From assembly GCA_944472155.2 (NCBI GenBank), contig OX235277.1, positions 11,976,804 through 12,040,803 on the forward strand: 64,000 nucleotides of DNA, given 5' to 3'. The notes under the pieces were generated by a model. The model ran no database searches. It saw only the letters and a program-made list of their open reading frames with translations, and was not told where the DNA came from. Made by a program: the position numbers and the translations under genes. The DNA is from Trichobilharzia szidati (lineage: Eukaryota; Platyhelminthes; Trematoda; Strigeidida; Schistosomatidae). Of this stretch, positions 25,520 through 37,140 are shown piece by piece (position 1 is the first letter of the stretch; each line of letters opens with the position of its first letter).

Positions 25520-26290
25520 CTGTATAGATTTTGGTTCACAAGCTGTATTACTCCATGAAGTCATTTGTGAAGATAAACGGTTGCTTTGACACAAGCCTAA
25601 CTATAATAGACTTTCGAATATACCCTTACTGATAATGGCGTTTTAATAGATAAGTGACATATTAGATAAAGCCTGTAACACACAACTGTTGAAGTGGTAG
25701 AATGCAAACATGCACTTAGAGGAAGTCACCGCACAGAATGCATGTAGTTCAATTTTACTAATTATCACAAAATGATTATACCGTAATAAAGGGTCCATAG
25801 TAGAATATCGAATAATATAACTGATAGGTAGGAGAAAGTTGTAGATGTAAATCAGCATTATAATTTCATATTTTCAAGGAATTCTTTTGATGATTTGATT
25901 CTGTTGTAACAATTACTTCTATGTCAGGAAAAAAATCTGCAAAATTTTCATTTTAAAAATCAAGAGACTTGTGCAAAGTCATAAGTATAACAATCAGCAG
26001 TTTAGAAGGTCGGATAGTGAAGTGTTTTGTATAAATGAGGCTTTGGGTGAATTATGACATATAAAAACAAGAACGTGAAGAGTTTGTTTTGTTTAAATTC
26101 GATGTCATCGTCGAGGCGTCTGTCCTAGGCGTCTCCGTAAATCAACAGAGATTAATTACTGGTCTGAACTAAAAAGAATAACAGGCAGAACAATAATAAA
26201 TACACTGATAATTACATAATTACTTTTGCTAAATTTCTAATTATGCCGTTTTTGAAATCTCTTTTTATCCGCCTAAAACCTATCTTGGCA
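25520..26290. repeat. Old segmental duplication, copy 2
   Basis: Direct-repeat partner of 21560-22640, lacking the roughly 330-bp insertion of copy 1. Too diverged for a recent tandem event. Confidence 0.6.
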
Positions 26291-27260
26291 ATATAATTTT
26301 TACTTGGACTCTTGCTACCTGACCGTAACTTCTATCTTCTTTCTAAGGCCTATCTTCTGTTTCATTGCTAAGTTATTATGTTTGATAAGAAACACAATGT
26401 GACTGACTAATATTAAAGCAAAATTTTTCATTCAGACATCTATAAACACAAAATAATCAACCAAAGAATGTTTTTTCGATAAATTCCTCTTCCGGCTCTA
26501 TAATTATATATATTAAAAGACAGAAGACAAGTAGTTCAGCGAAGAGTCTCTTTTCGGCGAATTCCTTTTCATAGCTGTACAATTGCAAATAGATATGGTT
26601 GTTTTGTATGTGTGTGTACATTAAATTTGTCAAACGAAAATACAGTTATTAAGTTCAGGTGAATTAAGTGTTGATATAAGAGGGTAGTAACAAAAGTGAT
26701 GAGTTGTCACAAAGATAGTTAAAGAAGAGTTGCGTAATAACATGAATAGTTTAATGAAAGAGTGGTACTCAGGGTGTACATGGAAACAAAATATGCGGAA
26801 TTACACAAGGGTTTTAAGTAGAAAAATAAGCATACAAACAAAAGTGAAGTCAAATCAAACAAACAAAAGAACCATATATATTTGCGATTGTACAGCTATG
26901 AAAATGAATTCGCCGAAAAGAGACTCTTCGCTGAACTACTTGTCTTCTGTCTTTTAATGTTCGAATGGGAATTTTTCGTGAATAATATATGCATGTCTAT
27001 CTACACAGAATATTTTAAATTAGAAGTTAATAACAATATTAGTGTTTCTTAAATAATACCGATTTGTAAAGTAAGATCACAGTGGAATTACAGTTCATTA
27101 AAGATGCTTAAATTATAATAATAATAAAGATATAATAGCGAATAGAATATCAACTGAAATTAGGAAAATTCCACAAAAATTCCGGATTATTCAAACCCTA
27201 GATAGTCAAGGTAAGGAAAGTGTCTGAACTAACTTCTTTTGTATGCACAAATTAGGCTTG

Positions 27261-27865
27261 TTAATATGGATCGCAACAGCCAGACTCAGCAATATTTAGT
27301 AGTCGAACTCTTAAAGTGAAATTGAGATTCGTAGGTAGGCGGTAAATGACCCTGAAAGCATGATGAACGTCAGTCTTGTGTTCTGTATTCACAAAATGGG
27401 ATAGAATAGCACTGTGAATAGATTTTGTTTCTGCTTTATTTAACCACGCAGGGTGATGTTCGGAAATTCGACGAGAAAGACCCCTAATTGTACTGCCTAT
27501 GTAACTTGCGCCACAGGAGCATTTAAATTGGTATATACACATAGAAGAGATGGAATTAGGCAGTTTGTCTTTTATTCCCGAACGCATAAGAGGAGTGGTT
27601 TTAAAGATACAGTGTAATTGAGCAGCATGGAATGCTCTTTTTACCGCATTTCTAAGACGCTGTGTTAGTATCTCACTGGTGTTGTCTCCTAGGAACTGCG
27701 TCTGTAGGAATAAGGCTTTTTTGGAACTGTTGGTAACTTGGACTGTTTTGGTTTTAGATTCATATTCTTATCAATAAACTTTTCAGGATAACCCTTCTCA
27801 CCTAGCAGCCATTTAATATTGTTAAGTTCCTCGTCAAGACATTCATCCGAGCAAATCTCTCTTGC
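27261..27865 (-). pseudogene. PLE connector and GIY-YIG endonuclease
   Basis: From 27865 downward: AREICSDECLDEELNNI, GEKGYPEKFIDKN, a frameshift near 27720, then ILTQRLRNAVKRAFHAAQ, MRSGIKDKLPN and the GIY-YIG core CIYQFKCSCGASYIGS followed by RGLSRRISEHHPAW. The C-terminal HFVNTEHKTDVHHAFRVIYR is present. Arg and EHH after YIG are kept, so the nuclease fold is better preserved than at 20.3 kb. The RT is missing: the copy is truncated where it meets its inverted partner. Confidence 0.85.
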
Positions 27866-28055
27866 TCGGTTAAGTAAAGCAGAATCAAAATCTATTCACA
27901 GTGCTATTCTTTCTCATTTTGTGGATACAGAACACAAGAGTGATGTTAATAAGGTGGCATTCAAAGTCATTTACCGAATACCAACATATCTTAACTTCGC
28001 CTTAATAGTTCATTTACTAAATATTGCTGAGGCTAGCTGTTGGGATCTACATTAA
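27858..28055 (+). pseudogene. PLE GIY-YIG C-terminal part, inverted partner
   Basis: Reads ARLSKAESKSIHSAILSHF, TEHKSDV and VIYRIPTYLNFALIVHLLNI, the C-terminal half of the copy on the opposite strand. The GIY-YIG core itself is missing because the junction lies just after it. Sequence continues into a matching 3' UTR to about 28330. Confidence 0.85.
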
Positions 28056-28389
28056 GAAGCCTAATTTGTGCACCCAAAAGAAGTTAGTTCAGTCATTATC
28101 AAGGTTTGAATAATCCAGAATATTCGTGGAATTTACCTAATTTCAGTTGACATTCTATTCGCTATTATATCTTTATTATTATTATAATTTAAGCATCTTT
28201 AATGAACTGTAATTCCACTGTGATCTTACTTTACAAATCGGTATTATTTAAGAAACACTAATATTGTTATTAACTTCTAATTTAAAATATTCTGTGTATA
28301 TAAACATATATGTAATTTTAGAGCCGGAAGAGGAATTTATCGAAAAGAATATTCTTTGCTCGATTATTTTGTGTTTTATAGACTTTTTA

Positions 28390-29084
28390 TAATTGGTGCC
28401 ATTTCAAGTGCAGTTTATTGCTGATAATTCTATCTGATGCTAGATTAAATAAGATTATACTACGATAGAATTGAATAAATGTGTACTTGTGTGTATGATG
28501 AGTATTCTGCCAATGAAATACCGATGGATATATATAATCAGATTGTATTTCATACTTTACAAGTCCAGATGAATAGTGAATGTTACAGCAAATGAGTAGC
28601 ATTGCAACAAAATCACTCCAGTCACAATACATGAATATACTCATCATTTCTAATGGCAGCAGTTACAGTCCCATGATTTGCTTAAACAACAGTGTAACGT
28701 TTCTCTCCTCTCTCTTAACATTGGCAATATCATGGTTGTCAAAATTTTTTGTGAAGGGTTGAATAAATTATACTTGTTGCGCTAGTAGCTTATATTTTAG
28801 TATTAATGTTTCCCACACTTTGTTACAATATATGGATCATAGCATTGGCTAAAGGACTATTTGGCATCAACATTACAATAAATGATGTAATGTTAAACCA
28901 AATCATTTTCTACAGGTTTGATAATTCAAAACTACAAATTCACTAAACACTATTGGCACGTGAAAATGTTACACAACATTAATTCAAATCACTGTCAGAT
29001 TCCTCACATGCGTCACCAGTTAGAAAATCCCGATGTAGAAGGTTATACATGCATAGATATGGATATCAACTTTTATTTGCAACA
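28390..29084. other. No gene recognised
   Basis: AT-rich; the frames at 28387-28762 are without motifs. Confidence 0.45.
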
Positions 29085-29830
29085 AGGAAATTAGCCCTAC
29101 TTGCTCGTACGGAGCTGAGTACATCGGCCGTACCATGCGCCAACTTGAAAAACGCACTCGTGAACACTATCCAGCCTGGCTAGTAAGATGAGAACAAAAA
29201 CGTGTATATAGTTCGGTGACAGAACATCTAGTCAATTCAGGACATTCAGCGCTATTAGAAAAATCCTTCAAAGTAACATACAAGATTCGATCAAACCTAC
29301 CAAAGGTAGTAAAATTAAGACAACTGGGCATAGCCGAGGCACTAGCCCTCCAAAAGAAATGCGTCCAGCCCTTGCTCTTGCCATGGTCATCATTAACAGG
29401 TAATTCTTCTAATAGTGACTATCCAGTTACCTTTCTAATCCAAACCTCCTATTTGTTCATGTTATGTTTAAGTTTTCTAGATCTCTATTCACTCTTCCAT
29501 ATTTTCATATCTGAACTTCCTGTCTATTTTGTCATTTTATTATTTCTACATATTTAATCCCTAACTGCATAAACAATTGTTCGTCACATGAGCTATGATC
29601 CCACCAGATTTTGTATCCGAACATCCTGTCTATTTTTGTTATTTCTAGATTTCTAACCCCTAATTGCACAATATGTCAATCTTCTCAGTAGTTGTGATGC
29701 TACTTTGTTTGAGTTTTATCCGTCCCCCCTCCCCCTGTTTATTATGGCATTTTAATTCCTAATTGTAATTCTATTAATCTGACTTTGTTTAGTATTCTTA
29801 CCTCATCAAAAGGAATTCATTGATGAATAA
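29085..29830 (+). mobile_element. PLE 3' fragment with GIY-YIG domain
   Basis: Reads SYGAEYIGRTMRQLEKRTREH, PAWLVR then a stop at about 29189, followed by TEHLVNSGHSALLEKSFKV, AEALALQKKCVQPLLLPW (to about 29390) and a 3' UTR. The YIG-x-T-x-R core and Glu-His are intact apart from the stop. The N-terminal Cys motif is degraded. No RT is present. Confidence 0.8.
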
Positions 29831-30789
29831 CCTTCAGAAAGAGTTACTGTAACTGTAACTACTTAGAGAACAGAAAAATTCTGGATAAACGCATCAGGTT
29901 CAGAATATGCACAAAGTATATGTTGAAGTTAGGAGTTTGAAAAGGGGGAAAGGAACAAAGAGTAAAGATGGATTACGCACAACATTTTGTGCTGAAAGAG
30001 AAGACTTTAATGCCACTGTCGCAAAAGATACTTACTCGACAAACCTCTGTTGTATATCCATGAAGTCATGGTTTTTGTTTTTCGCCTTCTTTGGGCAACG
30101 GAACATATGAAGAGCTTGCCTTACCTCGTATATTATTTTAAAAGATCTCTCTATTGATGTGTGTTGGTGTGTAAGAATGCGGAGCTCAAGAACTGGCTTA
30201 CTGGTTTATCTTATATCTCCTCTTGACAACACTGCTGAAAGATGTTCTTTTGGTCGTCTGTGGAATACTTTTCAGTGGAAGCAAAGGTGGTACATAGCAA
30301 GTACAAAAATATAAACTGAATAATGAGACAACCCTAGTATCAAATAGACTGATGAGAATACATTACGTGTGTTACTGAAAAATATGTTATAAGAACTTAA
30401 TAACATACATATATTATACTTCCGGAATGCTTATCCTTTTTTCAGATGTAAATTTCTACTTAAATATTATTTGAAAACGTAGTTTTATATCACAATCATT
30501 CATGCTGAAAAATGTGACATAGTTCCCTAGTTCATCAGAAATGTTAAAACAATCCTAAAAAGGTGACTGTTTCATGCTGGTAGTATACTAACGTCTCTTT
30601 TTTTCTGTCTCAACTTCCTGTTATATCCATTATTATATCGCCTGAATTACATGCGTCGCTCGATACATAAGTAGAATGTTGCTATTTTTTATCAAATTTA
30701 ATTTATAGTAAGTGGATCGTGTAATCCAACAGATAAAATGTTTATAAACTGGTGTAATTCTTATGCGTACTACAATCCCGATGGTTCAT
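29831..30789. other. No gene recognised
   Basis: No protein, RNA or known repeat seen; the frame at 29907-30110 has no motif. Confidence 0.45.
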
Positions 30790-31000
30790 AGTTGGAATAC
30801 ACGACAATGGAGTATGTGGCACAGGATTCGATCCCCGAAAGACTCACTACTTCATCCCGTCCAGCCGGTGGTAAGCCATGTGAAAAGGGAAGGCTAAGCG
30901 TGAGGCTAGCAACCCACCCATTAAAACATTGCTGCTGAAACCTCAAAGCTGAAGCACAGGGCCCTGTTTCGCCCTCATAACACAAAGGAAACAACTTAAA
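30790..31000 (+). repeat. SINE type A-related copy, plus strand
   Basis: B-box-like GGATTCGATCCCCG (about 30825) is followed by GTGAGGCTAGCAACCCA (30900-30916) and CTGAAACCTCAAAGCTGAAG. This body order is shared with the type A SINEs at 39166-39390 and 63876-64000 on the other strand. The head is strongly degraded. Confidence 0.5.
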
Positions 31001-31837
31001 AGACAGGCAATCTCTACACAAAGATAGCCTATGTTTCAGCTTGTGCGGAAAGCACGATCATTTAAACTAAACCAGATGCCTAGCACATGCACCGTGATTG
31101 GATTCGTCTGACAACCAGTCAGTTACCCTGGGAAAACTTTGTAGAAATTTACATCAATCTATGAATTATATTCATGTCTACTGAACATCTTTATCGCTTT
31201 CTGGTCTCTGCACAAATTTGTCTAAAAGTGTGAACATTTAGGAATACTAAACTTTATCAATAGTTCTATTTAGCCCTTTAGTGATATTTTTAGGAAAATC
31301 ATCGAGGTCTACCACTTGTGTTGTACACCATGATCCTTAAAGCACCTACCGCATTTCAAGTGAAAGGGGTAAACTGGTGTAATTATTCACCGTGAATGTT
31401 CTCCAAAGGCTCACAAATCAATCAGCAGAACATTGCTGTATCCTGCACCTTGAATTTAGCTTTTTTTGATGATTATGCTTTGTGCTATTAAAAACTATCC
31501 ATCGGGTATTACTTCAAAAGATGAATTTGAGTTTTAATGGATCCTCTTAGGAGAAAAAAGCGGAAGTTAATATTCTGATTTTGAAACGAATATATGTTTC
31601 ATAAGCAATAACACGTGCTATTTGATTTGAGAAAATTCCGAATAGCCGAGGTCAATGCAATGAAAATTATCTTTGATGAGTACATTTCAATAACCTCTCT
31701 TTCTTTTTTCTTAATATTCAAAAACTGATTTTGTATTACGCAACTCCAATTACCAATCTTCACCTGTTTAGTTAAAAGAACTATAACCAATTGTATTTTG
31801 TTTTAGAAACTTGATGTACACATAAATACAAAATAAC
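31001..31837. other. No gene recognised
   Basis: No supported feature; AT-rich. Confidence 0.45.
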
Positions 31838-31950
31838 ACACATATTTGCCATTGTACAGCTAAGTGAATGAATTCGCCGAAAAGAGACTCTTCGCTGATC
31901 TACGTGTTCTGTTTTCATTATTGCCTGGATGGGGATTATACATGAATATT
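31838..31950 (+). mobile_element. Isolated PLE terminal fragment
   Basis: Contains TTGCCATTGTACAGCTA and AATTCGCCGAAAAGAGACTC (31871-31890) followed by TTCGCTGATC, the conserved PLE end also found at 26890-26935 and elsewhere. No coding part is attached. Confidence 0.75.
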
Positions 31951-32029
31951 CAAAAACGTTCAAGTCCGATTTTGGGTCAGCAGACTGTGAATAATAATTT
32001 TTGAGGTGTCTGTTTGCACAGGTTTGGTT

Positions 32030-32130
32030 ACATCGTGAACTGACATCAGTTAGAGACCCATCAAAACATGCAGTGTTGGACAGGTATTTCGTACTAGTTT
32101 TGATCTATTCATCACTCCTAATCTAGGTTC
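32030..32130 (-). repeat. Repeat family 2 copy with hammerhead-like core
   Basis: On the minus strand: GTGATGA, then AAACTAGTAC, GAAA, TACCTGTC and CAACACTGC. This resembles a hammerhead (CUGAUGA...GAAA...GUC) with C3 changed to G and a weak helix II, so it is probably inactive. GAACTGACATCAGTTAGAGA (32038-32057, plus strand) links it to the other family 2 copies. Confidence 0.5.
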
Positions 32131-32267
32131 AATTCAGAATCTTCAAATCAGGAGGCATGTCTGCTGATCCTTTACTTACTGAGACAGAAAAATAGAACTT
32201 ATGCATTGTGACAGAGTAATGCGTACTCATGAAATCATTTTATTTCATGAATCCACACTTTTTATTC

Positions 32268-32477
32268 CTTCACATTCCCATTGGAACACAAGGCTTCTAA
32301 CTAGAGACTTGAAGTTTCTGTACCAGTGGTGTTTGTTTTTAAGGAATGGGGTTGCGAGCCTCATATCCAACCTCTTATTACTGGCTTAGCGAGGTAAATC
32401 AGTGCGTTGGCAAGGGATCAAACCCCGGACCACCTGTGTGGTTGGCGAGTATTCTGCCGCTAAGCCACCGACGCACA
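32268..32477 (-). repeat. tRNA-headed SINE, type A
   Basis: Minus strand: head with GGTGGCTTAGCGGCAG and B box GGTTTGATCCC, body CCTCGCTAAGCCAGTA, tail AAGCCTTGTGTTCCA. Same layout as 9606-9834 with moderate divergence. Confidence 0.8.
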
Positions 32478-32479
32478 CT

Positions 32480-33774
32480 ATGAATTCACAAACTGACATA
32501 TTATTAATAATGACTAAATTTATTCGGCTATGGTCTAAAGGAAAGAGACCATTCTTCACCTTCTACTGTATAGCCAACAAAACGTCCTTGAGACACTCGC
32601 TATCAAGAAACGTTACAAAAAACAGGGAAAAACTATCACTCTGTAATATTTTAGCTGTCTTAATAAACTATAATAACGTCAAAACTCAAATTTACCTCAG
32701 CAGTGCCATGAGACAGCTGTACAGGGAGTGTAAATAAATAGATACATAGCAACTACTGTTAGATAAAATTAGTTAACCAAAGTTCTACTGTGGAAAGTAT
32801 CTTCTATTGGAGGAGAATAGTCCCATCGAGGTTCGATCAAAAGTACTGTATACCAGAATCACACACAAAGTCTTCCTGCAAACAGTCCTGGGTCAGAATG
32901 ACCCTCATCCACGCGAATAAACTCATATTCAAATACAGCACACTGTCAATTTACACACAACCACAAAGAAGTAATACAATTTAAGAATAAACTAGGTGAA
33001 AGGCGAACAATAAAAGTCAAAATAATGATATACAGTCTAGCGGAAGGACATATCATAACTACAAAGTTAGTTTAAATGCCTAAATAAGTATAAATATCGT
33101 AAATAGATCGTCCAGGAGGGTTTTTTCAAGCAATTTTTTCCCATAACATTGCTATCTACAGTTAGTGTTTCAGGTATAATTGGCGAATTCTCAGAAGATC
33201 GAATTCATGAACCAGCGGAACACCTTGTAGTTGCTGAATAGTCAATAACTTAGCCTCGTAACCAGTGAGTGCCAGGTCCAATTCTCATTAGACTCATATT
33301 TGTGTACAGCTATAGAATCCTAAAGTAGAGTGATAAATTCATTATAATAAAAGTTTTTTGTATTTCCCAATGAATGAAAACAATACGATATTGTTTTTAC
33401 TGACTTTTCACTATTTAATGCTAATAGCTTTATCAAAGTATTATTAGACCGTAATTTACAAACTCTCTGCATATATATAACAGAGAGTTAAGAGAAGAGG
33501 TGAGAAAATAGACTTAGGTCAAGTTAGAGGGACATATTGAAAGTAAAAATAGCAACGAAGATCACTAAACCAAATAGCAGAGGTAATAGTTCACCTGTTA
33601 TGATATCAAAATAAAGTTTACTAACTTCATCATCGTTCGTCAGTCTGGGGTCACGTTTCTTTGTCAAGTTGGTCAGTTGGTAAAGGTAACAAAATCAAGT
33701 GTAGATTGTTGTATTTGATCAGTGTGTAAAATTATAAAACCAGTGTGTATTTACATAGTGAACTTGCATATCAC
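32480..33774. other. No gene; weak dispersed repeat 32510-32800
   Basis: 32560-32760 is weakly similar to 63230-63370 (GCTGATAAAACTTCCTTGA against GCCAACAAAACGTCCTTGA, and a shared AGACAGCTGTACAG/AGGCAACTATACGG step). Nothing else is recognised. 33595-33822 looks LTR-like at its ends but has no target duplication. Confidence 0.35.
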
Positions 33775-33849
33775 ACTCGTGTTGATTTTGTCACTTGATG
33801 GGGGAGGGAGGTGTTGTAACCAGGTAAGATTCTGTTTTAGTCCATCATT

Positions 33850-34180
33850 CCTTTTCAAACAATTTGGATTTCACTTGATATGAAGTGCTTCTGATGATAT
33901 TAGACGTTCTTTGTGATTTCTGAAGTTTTTCTGGATTATTTCAATATTGTCAAAATCAATCCTGTGGGCTGATTCTCAATCGTGTAGACCTATGGCTGAT
34001 GATTTTCCAAGCTTTTCTAGTCAAACCGGATTTCTCGGTGGTCAGACAGCTGCTCTACGTTGTTCATTTCTTCTAATTTTGATGTCTCTCTGCCGATGTT
34101 TGTCCGATGTATATCGCATCACATTCCAAGCATTTTGTTTTATAGACACAATTCGGATTTGGTATTTTATATGGACAAGA
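33850..34180 (-). pseudogene. PLE GIY-YIG endonuclease remnant
   Basis: From about 34170 down: NCVYKTKCLECDAIYIGQTS then AERH, the PLE GIY-YIG core. After a frameshift, IDFDNIEIIQKNFRNHKERL then EALHIK, the usual PLE C-terminal segment, appears at about 33945-33860. The overlapping plus-strand frame at 33947-34231 is a shadow. Confidence 0.75.
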
Positions 34181-34529
34181 TTGTTTCGCAGTGTGTCTGG
34201 TGTTTTGAGGAAAACTCTAATGTCGAGCTGATTGAGTACTCTTCTGATGTCGTCTGACGTCTCTGGTCTATATGGAATGACGACTGTTGAGGTCCATGTT
34301 TTCGAAATGCGTGTTTTTGGCGATACTTAATATCTGTGTTCATTTTGTTTATGAAGTTCCATCGGTAGTTGTTTTGCTTGAGAGTTTCAGTAATGTTTGA
34401 TATTTCTTCTATTTTTTGCTTACTTGTTATCAGAGAGTGTGCTCGTCTAAGAAGACTTGAAACAACTGAAATCTTTGCGCTGATGGGGTGTGATGATTTG
34501 AAGTCTAAATATTTTTTGGAGTGGGTTTT

Positions 34530-35045
34530 CTACCTGAATATGGATATACTCAAATATCCGTTTTCCCTCTTCTTAACTAGGCAGTCCAGAAATGGTAGTT
34601 CACCGACGTCTGATTCTGCTTTCGAAGTAAACTGGATTCTGGGAGATACACAGTTTATTTTCTCCGGGAATGAATTGTGTAGATCTCGTTTTAGTACTAC
34701 AAAAGTATCATCTACATATCTTAACCATATTTTACGAGTGAGTATGCTTGAAAAGATGTTATCTTTCAATCCATTCATGAAAAGGTCGGCGACTATTGTG
34801 AAGACTCGTGAACCCATAGCAACACCATTTTTCTGTCTCTATAAACTCCCTTTAAATGTCAAATAATTACTTTCTAGACAGAATTTTAAGCTCTTAATTA
34901 TTTCACTGGTGTCCAGTGGACATCTTTGTGATAGCGTTGTGTCTGATTCTAGTATTCTGGAAATGATATCAAGACTTTCGGTAATAGGGATACTAGTATA
35001 TAATGAGTTAATATCATAGCTTACCATAATGTCTTTTTTATCCAT
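34530..35045 (-). pseudogene. PLE reverse transcriptase (two frames)
   Basis: 34839-35045 carries motif A, MVSYDINSLYTSIPI, with the catalytic Asp. Motif B lies in the break near 34817-34840. 34530-34817 begins MGSRVFTIVADLFMNGL and contains motif C IWLRYVDDTFVV (YVDD intact), then ELPFLDCLVKKRENGYLS. This is PLE-type RT, related to telomerase RT. The frameshift at the conserved GVAMGS block inactivates it. Confidence 0.85.
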
Positions 35046-35356
35046 TTCTCGGTGTTGTATTTGGGATTTGAAATCATATCAATTTCTCACAATATTTTGA
35101 GTGTCCTTTTGTAGTGTTTATAGTAGCCAGAGTAAGTATTTAGAGAGGTTGTATGTCGGTGAGTTGGTGAAATCCATTAATGGTCCTAATGAAACTGTAT
35201 CTTTGATTGACCGTAGAATCTTGAAGGTACATAAGATTTTGGTTTTAGTTTAAACCAGAGAGCATTTCCAATTTTGGGTTTCATTTCTTGAAGGAGTCTG
35301 TTTGTATTTAGTTTCATTTTGTCGAATTCGGTGGATTTCTTTTTCTCTTCAATGAG

Positions 35357-35938
35357 TTAGTATGGTCCTTCAGATAAGTGTTTAATCTCCTTCTTTTCAT
35401 AATCCGTTCTATTCAGTATCACAGGGACGTTTCTCTTGTCGGCTTTCGTTAAAACTATGCTTTCATCTTTCTTCAAGTTTCTTAGGGCTTCATGTTCATG
35501 TTTGGTAAGATTAGATGGTATGTTTCGTTGTGTCATTAATATGTGTGATATCTTTTGACGAACAAATTGTGATTCTTCATTGGTGAATTGATGTAGAGCA
35601 GGTTTGATCAAAGGTGCTATTTCCTGGACCGATAATGGCTTTCTAGTGATATTGAAATTCAAACCTTTCTGTAGTAATGAGATTTCATTTTCGGCCAGTA
35701 TCTTGTCTGACATGTTATGTATGGCCCTAATATTCTTCATATCATTTGCTCAGGTTTTCTTTGATTGTTTCTTTTCTTCGATAAATCTACCAAGTACTCT
35801 CTGAATTCGAGTGGCCCTAATACTGAGGTCTATACTTAATTTAACTACGTAGTTTGTTTTGAGTGAACTTTTACTCTTGTACATCTTCAGCAAGTTAATA
35901 AAATCTAGTTTAATTAATTTTCTTACAGAGAGATTCAT
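35357..35938 (-). pseudogene. PLE N-terminal region
   Basis: Two frames. 35750-35938 contains LGRFIEEKKQSKKT. 35357-35740 contains ISLLQKGLNFN and NLKKDESIVLTKADKRNVPV followed by LNRTDYEKK. The 'LxKGLxF' and 'I..KADK...V' blocks are typical of the stretch just before PLE RT. The frames are offset by one shift near 35745. Confidence 0.75.
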
Positions 35939-35944
35939 TTAAAA

Positions 35945-36704
35945 AACAAGCTGTTATTCGTTAATTATTTTTCCACATGAACAAAGAACAAAAAAGACTC
36001 GGAATATTTCTCTACAATTAAGTGTTCCTGCCTTTTTATGAAAGCAATATTTTTGTTACTTTAATTTACATACAAAAGCATAAAATTAATTACAATTCAC
36101 ATGACATCAACAGATTGAGTTAATTTTTGCTTAAAAAACATACCCTGTTTAGATGAAATCAAAGGGAAAGTTTGTTTTTTTTTGTGATATTAAGGCCTGA
36201 ATTTTATCAAAACTCACTACACTACACAGTTATTTCGCTTCCCTTTAAGAAAGTAAGATGTGTTTGAGTGAATGTGCTACCATCTCCTTCTTTACCATGG
36301 TCGACTTATTCACTATATGAACTGAGTATTCAGTACGAAGACATGTATTGTTATTCCAGGGTCTATATTCTCACTGCATAGGATTAACATTTCAAGCTAT
36401 GAATTTTTGTCCACCTTGAATCTTCTCAGTAATAATTACTACTTTATGAAGCTTTAGTTTGTAGGAATTTTGACTGGTTCGATGCTGGATTGATTTCAGT
36501 TATGGGATCAAAGATAAATAGGTTGTGTTGAAAAGTTCTTTCGACCCTAACTGGGACTCTTCAACAGTACCTGGACTTTCAGATTACGAGGCTGGCCTCG
36601 TTGACCATTTAGCCACCGGATCGAAACCTATGAATTCTAAAATGTATCGATTCATGATGTTTAGCGCTAACTTTAGACAGTGTCACTGGCAAGTAATTGT
36701 TATG
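35945..36704. other. No gene recognised
   Basis: No supported feature. A short palindromic GAGGCTGGCCTC lies near 36590. Confidence 0.4.
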
Positions 36705-36860
36705 TCCGCAAAACTTGGGCACTGTGGTAGTAAGTAATTCCATATTAGTTAGTTTATTAGGTATATCACACAGTGAAACAGTATTATTTACTGGATGACG
36801 TTTTGAACAAAATTTATCGTTCATAACCATATCAATTGTAATCACACGACTTTGCAACTT
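36705..36860 (-). repeat. Repeat family 3 with hammerhead-like 3' side
   Basis: On the minus strand: GGTTATGAACGATAAA, TTTTGTTC, AAAACGTC, ATCCAGTAAATAAT. Related copies lie at 38480-38600 (+) and 57680-57830 (-). The same repeat end (CACAGTG...ACAGTA.T..TTTACTG) forms the palindrome at 24310. See findings for the RNA fold idea. Confidence 0.6.
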
Positions 36861-37140
36861 GATTTTTATATTTTTCTTTGTCTTCTCCTATTTGTTGTAG
36901 GGGTAGTAGAATTTTCCAGATATCGGGGACAGCTGTTGCATCATTCCTATTACATGTATTTTCAGTTATTCAGTAAACAAAGCTTCTGTTATCAATCTCT
37001 CCTTCCACCCTGTTACACTAGATTTTAAAACTGTCATCATATCACATCCTATTGTACGGTTGTGTGTAACTGTATGTATTGCTTGAGCTGAACTATTATC
37101 TAGATTTCTTATCTTATTTGGGTTAACCAATCTAGATTAA

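Larger units (their letters stand above)
26430..28385. mobile_element. Nested head-to-head Penelope-like element complex
   Basis: Four PLE ends and two PLE bodies in alternating orientation. Ends on the minus strand: 26430-26520 and 26507-26610. An end on the plus strand: 26868-26960. Body on the minus strand: about 27000-27865. Body on the plus strand: about 27858-28385. 26430-26520 is the reverse complement of 28310-28385, so the complex is bounded by inverted PLE ends. PLEs are known for inverted and partial-tandem copies; the order of events here is not resolved. Confidence 0.8.
33775..35940 (-). mobile_element. Nearly complete but decayed Penelope-like retroelement
   Basis: All PLE parts appear in order on the minus strand: N-terminal region (35938-35357), reverse transcriptase (35045-34530), linker, and GIY-YIG endonuclease (about 34170-33850). 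Stops and frameshifts separate the pieces, so no full protein can be made. It is the most complete PLE in the window and belongs to a different subfamily from the 27 and 59 kb copies (its EN core is CLECDAIYIGQ, not CSCGASYIG). No hammerhead or terminal repeat was found at its ends. Confidence 0.85.

Noticed and set aside
33595..33822. LTR-like segment with TG...CA ends
   Set aside because: Flanks CACC and GGTA are not a direct target duplication, and no second copy exists in the window.
33947..34866. Long plus-strand frames (94 and 165 aa)
   Set aside because: They lie antisense to a decayed PLE with clear RT and GIY-YIG motifs; they are shadows.
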